Shown piece after piece: positions 44,826-54,545 of a stretch of DNA of 64,000 bases; the stretch's first letter is position 1; every line of letters begins with the position of its first letter. The DNA comes from Anniella stebbinsi. Its lineage: Eukaryota > Chordata > Lepidosauria > Squamata > Anniellidae. Both the position numbers and the translations under genes were made by a program. The stretch covers positions 79,495,763-79,559,762 of the forward strand of contig JARDYH010000007.1 of assembly GCA_029215795.1 (NCBI GenBank), given 5' to 3'. Below the pieces are notes generated by a model. The model was given only the letters and a program-made list of their open reading frames with translations, made no database searches and was not told the DNA's origin.

Positions 44826-45076
44826 AAGGCCTTAAAAACCTTTTATTTTACCATCGCCTTCCCATGATGAATACTGTAATTGCTGCCATTGTTGTTCCTG
44901 CTGGTTTTATTGTTGGTTATATCGTTTCAGTTGCTATTTTATCATGATCATGTTTTTATTGCTTTTACTATTGTATTGCTTGCAGAATTCTATGCATTTT
45001 ATTGTTGTAAGCTGCTTTGTGGGGGCCTCTGCCCTAGAAAGCGGCCAAGAAATGTTTTAAATAAATAAATAAATAT
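44826..45076 (+). mobile_element. LINE 3' end (subfamily with 'gcggccaagaaatgttttaaataaa')
   Basis: 'aaggccttaaaaaccttttattttac' is the end of the coding part. The 3' UTR ends in 'ctagaaagcggccaagaaatgttttaaat' and an AAAT tail. The same subfamily is at 53656-53940. The hAT copy 2 lies at its 5' edge. Confidence 0.75.
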
Positions 45077-45084
45077 ATATCTAA

Positions 45085-45432
45085 ATGGTTAGAGTGTTGG
45101 ACAGGGGCTCAGGAGATCCGGGTTCTAGTCCCCACTTGGCCATGAAGCTCACTGGGGGACTTCGGGGCATTCACCAACTCTCAGCCTAACCTATCTTGCA
45201 GGGTTGCTTTGAGGACAAAATGGAGAGAGGAGAGCCATGTATGCTAAAGAAGCTATCCAACATGCCGAACCCTATCCCCCAAATGGGTTCAGCACCATGT
45301 ATACCTCCTTTAGAGTTCTGACTAGTTCTAACTGAAATCCAGAGCAGATTCACGGCCCAACTGGAGCAAAGCCAGCAGCATCTTGGGTTCCTTGCAAGAA
45401 GAAGAAAAAAAGATGGGCTATAAATGGTATAC
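45085..45432 (+). mobile_element. CORE-type SINE interrupted by a MITE
   Basis: The SINE body runs from the tRNA-like part to 'ggagagccatgtatgct' (about 45085-45244). It resumes at 'tcttgggttccttgcaagaag' (45381) to its tail 'gatgggctataaatgg'. Between them lies a partial CAGTGGAGGCTGG-type MITE (45244-45380: 'gctatccaacatgcc...ctgaaatccagagcagattcacggccc'). Confidence 0.75.
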
Positions 45433-46062
45433 ATTTTCTTCCGTTCTCTCTCTTATTCCTTGTGTGCCATTTCTTACATTTAGACTGGAAGTCTGAGGAC
45501 AAGGCCCCCCATGCTTTGCAAGCCACTCTGGCAGCCCTTTTGGCTAAAGAGCAGGGCAGGAATCCTGCCAATAAATCAACAAAGGAAGATGGCCACACAG
45601 CTAGGCAGGGCAGTATGGCTAGGGCAGAGAAAGGACAATGATCGGTGACTTCCCAGAGGCATTAAGAAGGTGAAAGGAGATTCCCATGACCTGCCATCCT
45701 GGGCTGTGGGATCTGGGACAAGGAAAGGACCCCTTTTGAGGTCCTGAATGAGTTGCACATAATGCCATGGGACTCGAGGGGTTGTGGCTCAGAAGGGCAC
45801 CTCTCCCCTCCAGCCCCCGTAATATGTGACCAGAGGATGCAGACAGACATCGTATTGTCTCTGCACTCAGATTTGGGTAGCAGCCGGTCTCATCAGTCAA
45901 CATTTACTTGCTTCACCTCCACAGCTAATTTCATGGCAGATTCCATGTATTGATACAATAGATTTATATACCGCTGACCATTTTTTAAAATAATAATAAA
46001 AAATCTCTTAAGTGGTTTACGAATTAATGTGGCTAGAATCTTAGTTGTGTCCCAAGCTTAGC
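45433..46062. other. Single-copy DNA, nothing recognised
   Basis: Overlapping minus-strand frames (45576-45903) have no domain I recognise. No repeat family is identified. Confidence 0.45.
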
Positions 46063-46711
46063 AACATAGGAAGTTGTCTTGTATTGAATCAAACCCTCGG
46101 TTCTTCAAGCCCAGTATGGCTGGCACTGACTGGCAGCAATTGACCTCCAAGGTTTACGGGCGAAGTATAAAGTGTTGGTCATTACCTTTAAAGCCCTACA
46201 TGGTTTGGGTCCAGGTTACCTGCAGGATCGCCTTCTCCCGTACAATCCGCCCCGCATGCTCAGGTCCTCTGGGAAGAACTTACTGCGGTCGGCCAAGACT
46301 AGGCTGACAACTGTTACCCAGAGGACCTTCTCTTCTGCCGCTCCCAGACTGTGGAATGACCTGCCGGAGGAGACTCGTCAACTTAACAGTCTTTTAGAAT
46401 TTAAGAAAGCTATAAAGACTGTTCTCTTCCGGCAGGCATATCCAGTGTAATTTTTAGAATGTTTTTAGGATGTTTTAGGATGTTTTAATGCAGTTTTAAT
46501 AATATTTGTCATGTTTTAATTAGTTTTATGTATTTTATCATGTTGTTGTTCCCCGCCTCGATCTAGGCGGAGAGGCGGGTAAGAAATAAATCGTTATTAT
46601 TATTATTATTATTATTATTATTTTTCCAGTCCTACCTGGAGATGCTGGGGATCAAACCTGGAGCCTTCTTCATGAAAGGCAGGAACTCTACCACTGAGCT
46701 ACGACCACTCC
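46063..46711. mobile_element. SINE-like element split by a LINE 3' end
   Basis: The left half (46063-46155, 'acataggaagttgtcttgtattgaatca') and right half (46624-46711, 'ttccagtcctacctggagatgctgggga...ctgagctacgaccac') together match 10308-10508. The split falls exactly where the LINE at 46156-46622 begins and ends, so the LINE inserted into an older SINE. Confidence 0.8.
46156..46622 (+). mobile_element. LINE (L2/CR1 group) 3' end with open C-terminal frame
   Basis: The plus strand codes for LVITFKALHGLGPGYLQDRL, then PPRMLRSSGKNLLRS, then RTFSSAAPRLWNDLPEETRQ and a stop at 46448-46450. The whole 92-codon segment from 46172 is open. The 3' UTR ends 'ccgcctcgatctaggcggagaggcgggtaagaaataaatc' with a (TTA)n tail. 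It is the best preserved LINE end in the window and so probably the youngest. Confidence 0.88.
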
Positions 46712-47010
46712 AAAACCTGTTGTCCACCTCTTTTTTTTTTCTGGCTGGGGTCACAATGATTGTATTGGGTTTTATGATGTTACCTGCTCTGAAATGCCTC
46801 AGCTCAAATGTATAGAATGAGACATAGACCCTTTTGGCTTACAATTATATTATGCATTCCAAGGAAGTTTTGGAAAATGGACTAACATGTTTCTGGATTA
46901 CCACCTCCTAGAGCGGCAGTAATTTGGTCCAGGAAGTATTTAGGAATCCAGAATTCTCAGGATAAGACCCAAAAAACCTTGTTGGGCCTGAGAACTGAGG
47001 CCGTGCCACT
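46712..47010. other. Single-copy DNA
   Basis: A T run lies near 46731-46740. Otherwise nothing is recognised. Confidence 0.45.
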
Positions 47011-47243
47011 AAATCTGTGTTTTAAATCTGTTTTAAATCTGTATTTTCAATCTGTGTAAATCTCTGCATTGTCGCTCGGTTTTATATTGGTTGTGCTTTT
47101 ATATTGTACTTTGATATTTTTTTTTATATTGTGGTTTTTGTTTTGTTTTTTATCTTGAATTGTACTCGATGGTTTTAATTTTTGTGAACTGCCCAGAGAG
47201 CTTCGGCTGTTGGGCGGTATAGAAATGCAATAAATAAATAAAA
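47011..47243 (+). mobile_element. LINE 3' UTR, sense
   Basis: 'tttaaatctgtattttcaatctgtgtaaatctctgcattgt' through 'gaactgcccagagagcttcggctgttgggcggtatagaaatgcaataaataaataaa'. It is the sense version of 11983-12250 and has no coding part left. Confidence 0.85.
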
Positions 47244-47902
47244 TATCCTTAGAGCAGTTTAAAAGAGCTGCAGCTCCACCGATCACCACTAGGTGGAAAC
47301 AGCCCTCCGTGTAATTTTCAGCTCAAGAAACTTCTTTCTCTTCTTTTAGCTTTCATCGGACTTTCTGTTTTCATTGATAGTATCACCAATGAAATTCAAT
47401 AACGTTGGGAAGCTGTGGACAAACAGGAGGCTTTTAACAAACACAGACAGGGAAAGGAGAATATTTAAAAATGATCCTTGTTATTGCCACAATCACAGGA
47501 GTCAACATTTGAAAGGGATGGGAGAAGCAGATGATCAACACTGCTATGGAAAGAGAACGTCTTGATCCTGTCTTCTAAAGACCGTTTCTTTTAAGTTTCC
47601 ATCCATCGCCCTTGTTTCTCAAATGGAAAACAAAACCTGTCTCACATCACCGATTTGCGCCTTAAGGGAACTCAGGCCATGGGGGGGGGGGGGGAAGAGC
47701 AATCGGTCATTCTCTGTTTGCTTTTGAAATGAGAGCAGCTGCTGATAATGCTTCTGTGTGTTTGCAGAGGTTGTGTTTGCAGGCTGGCACAAGCATGATA
47801 CAGACTGAAGGATGGCTGGCTTTTTACCAGACACCTGCTGAAGGATAAGGACCCTGCCAATGTAGCATGCTCTTGGAAAGAGGTTCCAGAAGGCTAGACA
47901 TA
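47244..47902. other. Single-copy DNA
   Basis: A G run lies at about 47682-47694. The block 47320-47560 is high-complexity and may be conserved. No gene is recognised. Confidence 0.42.
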
Positions 47903-48002
47903 GTACGTAAGAGGAGCAATGCTAGATCAGACCCTGGGTCTATCTACTCCAGCATTCTATTCACACACTGGCCAACTAGTTGCCCATGGGAAACCCACAA
48001 GC
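47903..48002 (-). mobile_element. Dispersed repeat, antisense copy
   Basis: 'aagaggagcaatgctagatcagaccctgggtctat...cattctattcacacactggccaactag' is the inverse of 41007-41234. It is the target of the hAT insertion at 48003. Confidence 0.75.
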
Positions 48003-48458
48003 TAGGGTGTCCAGATGGCCCGGGGTTTCCCGGTCCTAACCTGGAAACCTAGGCCGAACCAGAGCATCCGGGGGGCAGTGGGGGAAAACCAGGGTGGCGG
48101 GGTGTCACGCGGCGGTGGCGGGAGGCGGGCAGCACGAGGCACTTACCTGCTGGGGCATCTGCTTCCCTCCGGTGCTCGGAATCTACTGAGAAACAGGCTT
48201 CGCGGCCTGTTCCTCAGTAGCGCGCCGGGTGATGACGTCATCACCCGGCGCGTACTGAGAGACAGGCCAGGAAGCCTGTTTCTCAGTAGATTCTGAGCAC
48301 CGGAGGGAAGCGGACGCCCAGGTAAGGAGCGCGGGGCGGCGCGGGGCGGGGCGGTGTGGCACGGGTGGGGGGGGCGCAGGCGTGCGGTGGGGGGTTGTTT
48401 TGGGTGGGGGTGGGTGGGTGGGTGGCGGGATTTTGATTGTCATAATCTGGTCACCCTA
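48003..48458 (+). mobile_element. GC-rich non-autonomous hAT-like element, 456 bp
   Basis: The ends are TAGGGTGTCCAGATGGCCC and ATAATCTGGTCACCCTA. A perfect 8-bp target-site duplication, ccacaagc, lies at 47995-48002 and 48459-48466. It is nearly identical to 2382-2835. The palindrome centre here reads GATGACGTCATC (48231-48242), which contains the CRE octamer TGACGTCA. Confidence 0.94.
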
Positions 48459-48520
48459 CCACAAGCAAGACATGAGAGCAAGCGCACCCTCTCATCCAGG
48501 TTTCCCAGAAACTGATGTGC

Positions 48521-48855
48521 ATAATAATAATAACAATAATAATAATAATAATATATTTATTTATTTATTACCCGCCTCTCCCTCTGGATCAAGGCGGGGA
48601 ACATCATCACAAAATACACAAAACTGATTAAAAGCACATAAAACCAATACATCATTAAAATACCAATAAAACACCAATAAAAACACTTAAAATTCATCTG
48701 GGCAGGCCTGCTGGAAGAGATCAGTCTTTATAGCTCTTTTAAATTCTTGAAGACTGGTGAGTTGGCGGATCTCTCCCGGCAGGTCATTCCACAGTCTGGG
48801 AGCGGTAGAAGAAAAGAGAAGGTCCTCTGGGTAATGGTTGTCAGCCTAGTAAACA
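48521..48855 (-). mobile_element. LINE (L2/CR1 group) 3' end, antisense, with (AAT)n tail
   Basis: (AAT)n at 48521-48553 is followed by 'ttacccgcctctccctctggatcaaggcgggga'. The minus-strand C-terminal coding block then ends near 'gtcattccacagtctgggagcgg'. It is the same subfamily as 46156-46622. Confidence 0.85.
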
Positions 48856-49674
48856 TAGGCATACTGCCTCTAATACTGGAGGTAGTGTAGAGAAATCCTC
48901 ACGGTTAGCCTTATCCTCCATGACTTATCCTCCATGTCCAATCCCCTTTTGAAACCAGGTTTCACTGGGGGAGCATTACAGTGGAGCCCTGAAATGAGTG
49001 GTGAGTGACTTCATAGCCCCCCACCCCATGTACGATTGATATGTGCAGAGGGTTGTTCAACATGACGGCCAAATTGGAGATGAAATTTTGAATATGGAAA
49101 TGTTTTTCTATGGAAATAACTGGATCTAGAAAAGAAGAGGAATTAAAAAAAGACTCTTGCCTAAAGCACGGGTGTTGAACCTGAGCTGAACCTCACCCAC
49201 TTTGCGGCGGGATTGTTGTTTTTGTACTTTTGATCTCTTCATGGTCTGCTTGTTTTCTCAAAAGGTTGGATACTTTTGCAGCATCTTCGAACATGGCTAT
49301 ATCATTGCTCATCCCTGCCCCAAGTCATTATACATGTTATATAGCATGGGCACCAATACATCTCCTGGTGGGTGTGTGGGTGGGATGTCCTTCCCTACAT
49401 TGTGAAAACTCTTCTATCTCTACCCTGTTTTTCCTGTTCTTTATCTTGCTATATTGATCCATAGGAAGTTTTGTCCTCTTATGCCATGACTGCTCAAGAG
49501 CCTATGGTGAGGGACTTTCTTGAGAGGCTTTTTTGGGAGTCCAAATATATAAAGTGTACTGGATCATCTTGCTTGTTTGCTGACACTATCAAAGAATTCT
49601 AAAAGACAGTTGAGGCAGGACTTTCCTTTGCAGAAGCCACACTGATTATTCTTCAGCAGAGCTTATTCTTCCAT
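48856..49674. other. Single-copy DNA, nothing recognised
   Basis: No repeat or gene signal is recognised. Confidence 0.45.
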
Positions 49675-49682
49675 ATTTTAAT

Positions 49683-50781
49683 TAGGGATGTGCACTGGAT
49701 CGGACCCGATCCATGATCCGAGTCTGGTCCAGTGGGAAATCGGATAAATTATCCGATTTCCGATCCCGCAGCTGGATCGGCCGATCCAATCCGAACCGGT
49801 CCGAAAAAGCTCCGAACCGGTTCGGCGGATCGGCGGATCGGCGGATCGGCGGGCGCCCACTGGCGCCCACCGCCGCTTCCATTGGCGGGCGCCAGCGGGC
49901 GCCCGCCGATGAAAGTGGACAGCGGGGGGGGGGGGGAGGAGGGGGGCACTTACCTTCTCGGCCCGGTGGCTCCCGTCCGGCGCCGGCGCCTACTACTACT
50001 AGCAGGCTCCGCGGCCTGCTCTAGGGTGGCGCGCCGGGTGATGTCATCACCCGGCGCGCTACTCTAGAGCAGGCCGCGGAGCCTGCTGGAAGTAGTAGGC
50101 GCCGGCGCCGGACGGGAGCCGCTGGGCCGGGAAGGTAAGGAGGGGGTGCGTGGAGGGGAGGAGGGGGCGCGCGGAGGGGGGAGGGGGGAGGGGGGCCCTT
50201 ACCTGCCCGGCCCGGCGGCTCCCGTCCGGCGCCGGCGCCTACTACTACCAGCAGGCTCCGCGGCCTGCTCCAGGGTGGCGCGCCGGGTGATGTCATCACC
50301 CGGCGCGCTACTCGAGAGTAGGCCGCGGAGCCCGCTGGTAGTAGCCGCCGGTGCCGGACGGGCCGAGAAGGTAAGCAGTGGCGGGGAAGGGGGCTTACCC
50401 CCCCCCCCGGAGCCGTCCGCTTCTATCCGCTGGCGCCCGCGGGCGCCAGCGGATGGAAGCGGGCGGCCCCAGGGGGGGTAGGGAGCGCGGGGGAGGGGGT
50501 TTACCTGCCGGGGCCGTCCACAGCGGACGGCCCCGGGGGGGGGGAGGGAGTTAGGCCCCCCCTTACCCACCCGCCGCCATTTTTTCCTCATAGACTTGCA
50601 TTGCAATGCAAGTCTATGGGGAAAAAAATGGCGGCCGATCCAAAAATGTACGATTTTTGGGTCGGGATCGGACTCGATCCGGTCCGGGGGGCCTCCGATT
50701 TTGTCCGAACCGGTCCGGGACAAAATTGGAGGTCCCGATCCGGGTCCCGATCCGATCCGGGGGGGTCCGTGCACACCCCTA
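49683..50781 (-). mobile_element. Palindrome-chain hAT element, copy 3, 1099 bp
   Basis: The ends are TAGGGATGTGCACTGG and GTCCGTGCACACCCCTA. A perfect 8-bp target-site duplication, attttaat, lies at 49675-49682 and 50782-50789. Two tandem palindromic units are centred near 50045 and 50293, with the same subterminal and small palindromes as copy 2. All frames inside are Arg/Gly/Pro-rich translations of palindromic GC DNA on both strands. Confidence 0.95.
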
Positions 50782-50789
50782 ATTTTAAT

Positions 50790-51146
50790 ACATCTAGTTT
50801 TAATCATGCTTTGTACCAAAAGACTTGCTAAGTTAACAAATCCATAAATTCACTGCTCTAGTCTGTACCTTTAAAAACGACAATGTTACATTAGCTATCT
50901 TTCTATCAACTATTAAGGAGGAATATTTTTGTTAGAAGATCAATAATTTCATGTTTGGTTTGTTTAAGAACTCTTGAATGCATATGTGCCGCCCTCCAAA
51001 TGCACTTACAACCCCCTTCCAGACCTTACTGCTATATATTTGCAAAGATCTTTAGAGGAGCTGGATGCACAGGGATGTTGAGGCAAGACACATGGCCACC
51101 CCCACTTCTCTCCCTCATATGAGTAGGCTGAATGACTCCACAGAAC
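50790..51146. other. Single-copy DNA, nothing recognised
   Basis: AT-rich; no gene or repeat is recognised. Confidence 0.45.
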
Positions 51147-51583
51147 TAAACAGCTTGGGGCCAGGTTATCTGAAGCAATGCCTCTTTCCATATGGACCTG
51201 CCCAGACCCTAAGATCACCTTCAGGGGTCCTTCTCCGTGAGCCCTTGCCAAAGGAAGTGAGGTAGATGGCTACCAGGAGGAGGGCCTTCTCTGCTGTGGC
51301 ACCTCGGCTGTGGAATGAGCTCTCTAGAGAGGTTCGCCTGGCACCTACGTTATACTCTTTTTGATGCCTTTTTATTTTCCCAGTATTTTAAGGGTTTACA
51401 ATCTTAATCTTTGAATTTTCCTGTTTTAAATCTGTATTTTAAATCTGTATAAATCTCTGCATTGCTGCTCAGTTTTATCCTGGTTGTGCTTTTATATTGT
51501 ACTTTTATATTGTGGTTTGTTTTATACCTTGACTTGTACTTGATGGTTTTAACTTTTGTGAACCACCCAGAGAGCTTTGGCTT
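51147..51583 (+). mobile_element. LINE (L2/CR1 group) 3' end
   Basis: LNSLGPGYLKQCLFPYGPAQ and GVLLREPLPKEVR end at a TAG at 51263-51265. Past the stop the same frame continues as RRRAFSAVAPRLWNELSREV. The 3' UTR matches 47011-47243 but lacks the final tail. Confidence 0.85.
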
Positions 51584-51999
51584 CCACAGGATTAGATGGT
51601 TTTATACTGGGATGGCTTTAAACTTGAAAACAATGCTATGCAATTGATGTTCACTTGAAATAGAACTCAAGTCCCAGTCAGGGTGGATGGAGGCCTTTAT
51701 ACCCTCTCTGCCTTCCATCTAGATAGATAGGCTTCTCAGCCCTTCTAGCTGGCTTACCAAGGAGTGGATGGAAACGGAGACATCTCTGAAATCAGCATTC
51801 CAGCTTAATGCAGCCATTCTGGGTTTGAACTATTTCATCTCATTTAACTGGGCTTGCAATACATCTTAGAAAACTACCTGCCACTGGAATCAACTTTCAT
51901 TAGTTAGAAAGGAGATCCCTCCTCCTCCCATTCCCATTATAAAATACTTAAGTCTGATTAAATCAGTGTAAACATCTGCAGTGAACCTTGATTTTCCTC
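51584..51999. other. Single-copy DNA
   Basis: No repeat or gene signal is recognised. Confidence 0.4.
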
Positions 52000-52440
52000 C
52001 TTGGGTTAATTTCAGAATTAAATTGAAATATATAGATAAGCTGGCAAGCAAGCTGTGCCTTGGGCAAATATCTTTTTACAGTGCAAATTTTGACCCTGTT
52101 CGGTAGCTTTTTTTTTTTTTATGTTGTTGAAATCAATATCAAATGTGCCAGTCTGTGTTTGTATGTTTTCCGGCAGCTGGTTCAAGGCTCAAGCAGTCAG
52201 AATTTGATAAATGCACCCTTCTCCAGGCGTTGGTAATTATAGATTTGTGGCACTTCTGCAAACAGCTGTAATTAAAGTTGTGAATACAATAGAACATTTG
52301 AAGATCACAATGCCAGTCAAGGGACCTCCGCTGAGTATGAAATGAAGTACACTTTGGCTGCAAAGTTTAGGGAAGTGTCAACAGGAAGTCACACATTCCC
52401 AGTGGGGGTTGTACAAGATATCTTTGCCCGTTTTAATGCT
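52000..52440. other. Single-copy block, candidate conserved non-coding element
   Basis: 'tggtaattatagatttgtgg', 'cagctgtaattaaagttgtgaatac' and nearby words give balanced, repeat-free sequence with homeodomain- and E-box-like motifs. It is not coding in any frame I can recognise. Of the candidate blocks it looks the most conserved to me, but this is texture only. Confidence 0.4.
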
Positions 52441-52585
52441 ATTTCTTAATATGGTGTAAGCTAGAGCGCTGTCTTTCTCTTTTGAGCTGATTTTTGGTAA
52501 TGGCTACTTGATGGCTGCAATTTTGCTTGCCCAGAACATCCAAGATGTTGGATTGTCCTGGGACATTCCATAGAAAGTGGGAGCC

Positions 52586-52588
<3 letters not shown>

Positions 52589-52636
<48 letters not shown>
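52589..52636. repeat. (AC)n microsatellite
   Basis: About 24 uninterrupted AC units, the longest dinucleotide array in the window. Confidence 0.95.
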
Positions 52637-52639
<3 letters not shown>

Positions 52640-52871
52640 TGCTAGTGCCAGCCACCATTTTTTTCCCTGGAATGCTCAGAGACAACACAACATCTGGGTG
52701 TTCTTGGAAAATAAAATGGTGGCTCCCCAAAGGCCACTTATTCATTCCATTCCGGTCTTGGAAATCCTGCCATTCTTCCAAGGAGCTCAAAGCCATGTAC
52801 TCCCCTCCACATTTTATCCTGAGATCAGCCTTGCCTGGTAAGAAATGCTAGCAGCAATATTAATTGTTGAT

Positions 52872-53940
52872 TTAAAGCCTTAAATGGTTTGAGTTTGGGA
52901 CCAAGTTACCTGAAGGACCACCTTCACTCATATCAGCCTGCTCACACTTTAAGATCAGAAAGAGAGGCCCTTCTCATTTGCCCACCCATGAGAGCAATTA
53001 GATGGGTGATCAAACATGAGAGGTCCTTCTCTGTCATGGCCCCACACCTTTATTTATTTATTGAATTTCTATACCACCCAATAGCCAAAGCTCTCTGGGC
53101 AGGTCACCAAAATCAAAACCATAAGTACAATTTAAAGTATAAAACTTAAACCACAATGTAAAAACATGATATGAAAGTACAACCAGAATAAAACCGAGCA
53201 GCAATACAAAGATTTAAAATACAGATTTAAAACAGGAAAGTTAAAAGTCTAAGATGATAACATGTTTAAATACTGGGAAAATAAAAAAAAGGTCTTCACC
53301 TGGCATCAAAAAAAGTATAACATAGGTGCCAGGCGAACCTCTCTAGAGAGCTCATTCCTCAGCTGGGGTGTCACAGCAGAGAAGGCCCTCCTCCTGGTAG
53401 CCACCTGCCTCACTTCCTTTGACAGGGACTCACAGAAAGGGACCCCTGAAGATGATCTTAGGGTCCAGGCAGGTCCACATGGGAGGAGGCATTCCTTCAG
53501 ATAACCTGGCCCCAAGCTGTTTAGGGCTTTGAATGTTAATACCAACACTTCAAATCAGGCCCGGACCAGCAGCTAGTGAAGCTGGAAAAGGACTGGTGTA
53601 ATGTGGTTAGATTAGCTAGTCCCTGTTAACAATCTTGCTGCTCTGTTTTGTACCTTTGGAAGAAGCTGCCATCAGAGGTTCACCAAGCTCCATCATTGCA
53701 GGCTTTTAAGAAGGCCTTGAAAAACCTATTATTTTACTGTGGCCTTCTTGCGATATGACTCCTCTTACTGCTGCTTCTATTGTTGCATTTTATTTGTATT
53801 TTATTGCTATTTAATTGTGTTTATGCTTTTTTTGCACTTACCATTTTAACTTGTTTCATATTTTTATTGCTTTAATCCGCCTTGGGAGGGCTGCTGCCTT
53901 GAAAAGCAGCCAAGAAATATTTTAAATAAAAATAAATAAA
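52872..53940 (+). mobile_element. LINE 3' end interrupted by a second, antisense LINE
   Basis: The plus-strand LINE has C-terminal coding to SVMAPHL at 53049. It resumes at 53652 in the same frame with WKKLPSEVHQAPSLQAFKKA and a stop (tga at 53757-53759). Its 3' UTR ends 'gccttgaaaagcagccaagaaatattttaaataaa'. The 600 bp between is an antisense LINE flanked by the 6-bp word acctt(t) on both sides. Removing it restores the frame exactly, which proves the order of insertion. Confidence 0.88.
53052..53651 (-). mobile_element. Antisense LINE (L2/CR1 group) 3' end, inserted into another LINE
   Basis: The tail at the left is TTTATTTATTTATTG. The minus strand codes LVLTFKALNSLGPGYLKECL, GVPFCESLSKEVRQ and RRRAFSAVTPQLRNELSREV. 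Flanking acctt(t) at 53046-53051 and 53652-53657 is a likely target-site duplication. Confidence 0.85.
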
Positions 53941-53984
53941 TTCAATAGTATTCTTAATGTGAGTCAGGGATAGTGTCAAGGGTA

Positions 53985-54094
53985 GGTGATGGGAGAAATC
54001 GGACCTCCAGCGGCCAGCATCGGAATCGGACATCGGATGCCCGATTTCCTCCGATTCGTATTGGTATCGGGTATCGGGTCTGATACGATGCACA
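53985..54094. mobile_element. Partial hAT-like element, one end only
   Basis: 'atcggacatcggatgcccgatttcctccgatt' ends in GATACGATGCACATCCCTA. This has the same terminal style as the palindrome-chain elements (TGCACATCCCTA) but a different interior (CATCGGATGCCCGAT). No matching left end is seen, so it is truncated or a diverged subfamily. Confidence 0.65.
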
Positions 54095-54537
54095 TCCCTA
54101 GGTGCTATGTATATAGACACAAAAGAACAGAGGACTGGGCTAATGAAGAAAGACAGAGTTAGAGATAGCGCAAGAGCCTTCACCCTTTTCAAATTTCATT
54201 TATTTGACCCTTTAAGGAAATGCTGTTCTGACATTAAAATAATAATAATAATAAAAAACCCTTCACAAACAGCCAGGCAAGCTGAGAAAAGTTATCTTTA
54301 TTTTAAAAAAAAACACAACATATTAGATTCTTTGCTCTCTGAAAATAAAAATAAAATAAAACTCCTACCAAACCCTGTGATGAAAATCCAGACATATGTC
54401 TCCAGGTGTAAAAATTTTTAATATTTCCGAATGGCAAGCTCAGAATATGCTGTAAATCAATCATATATTTAATTTTGACCTCCATCTTCTATTTGAATTC
54501 TTGAAATAGAGTCTTCATTCTCTTTTAATCTACAGTG
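54095..54537. other. Single-copy AT-rich DNA
   Basis: A short AAT run lies near 54239-54252. Otherwise nothing is recognised. Confidence 0.4.
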
Positions 54538-54545
54538 GTTAAAAC

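Noticed and set aside
50199..50819. 206-codon minus-strand frame and similar frames in the other palindrome-chain elements (for example 54545-55177, 43624-44127, 61097-61507)
   Set aside because: The frames appear in several copies only because the palindromic units lack stops on either strand. The products are Arg/Pro/Gly-rich mirror images, and start and stop points differ between copies.
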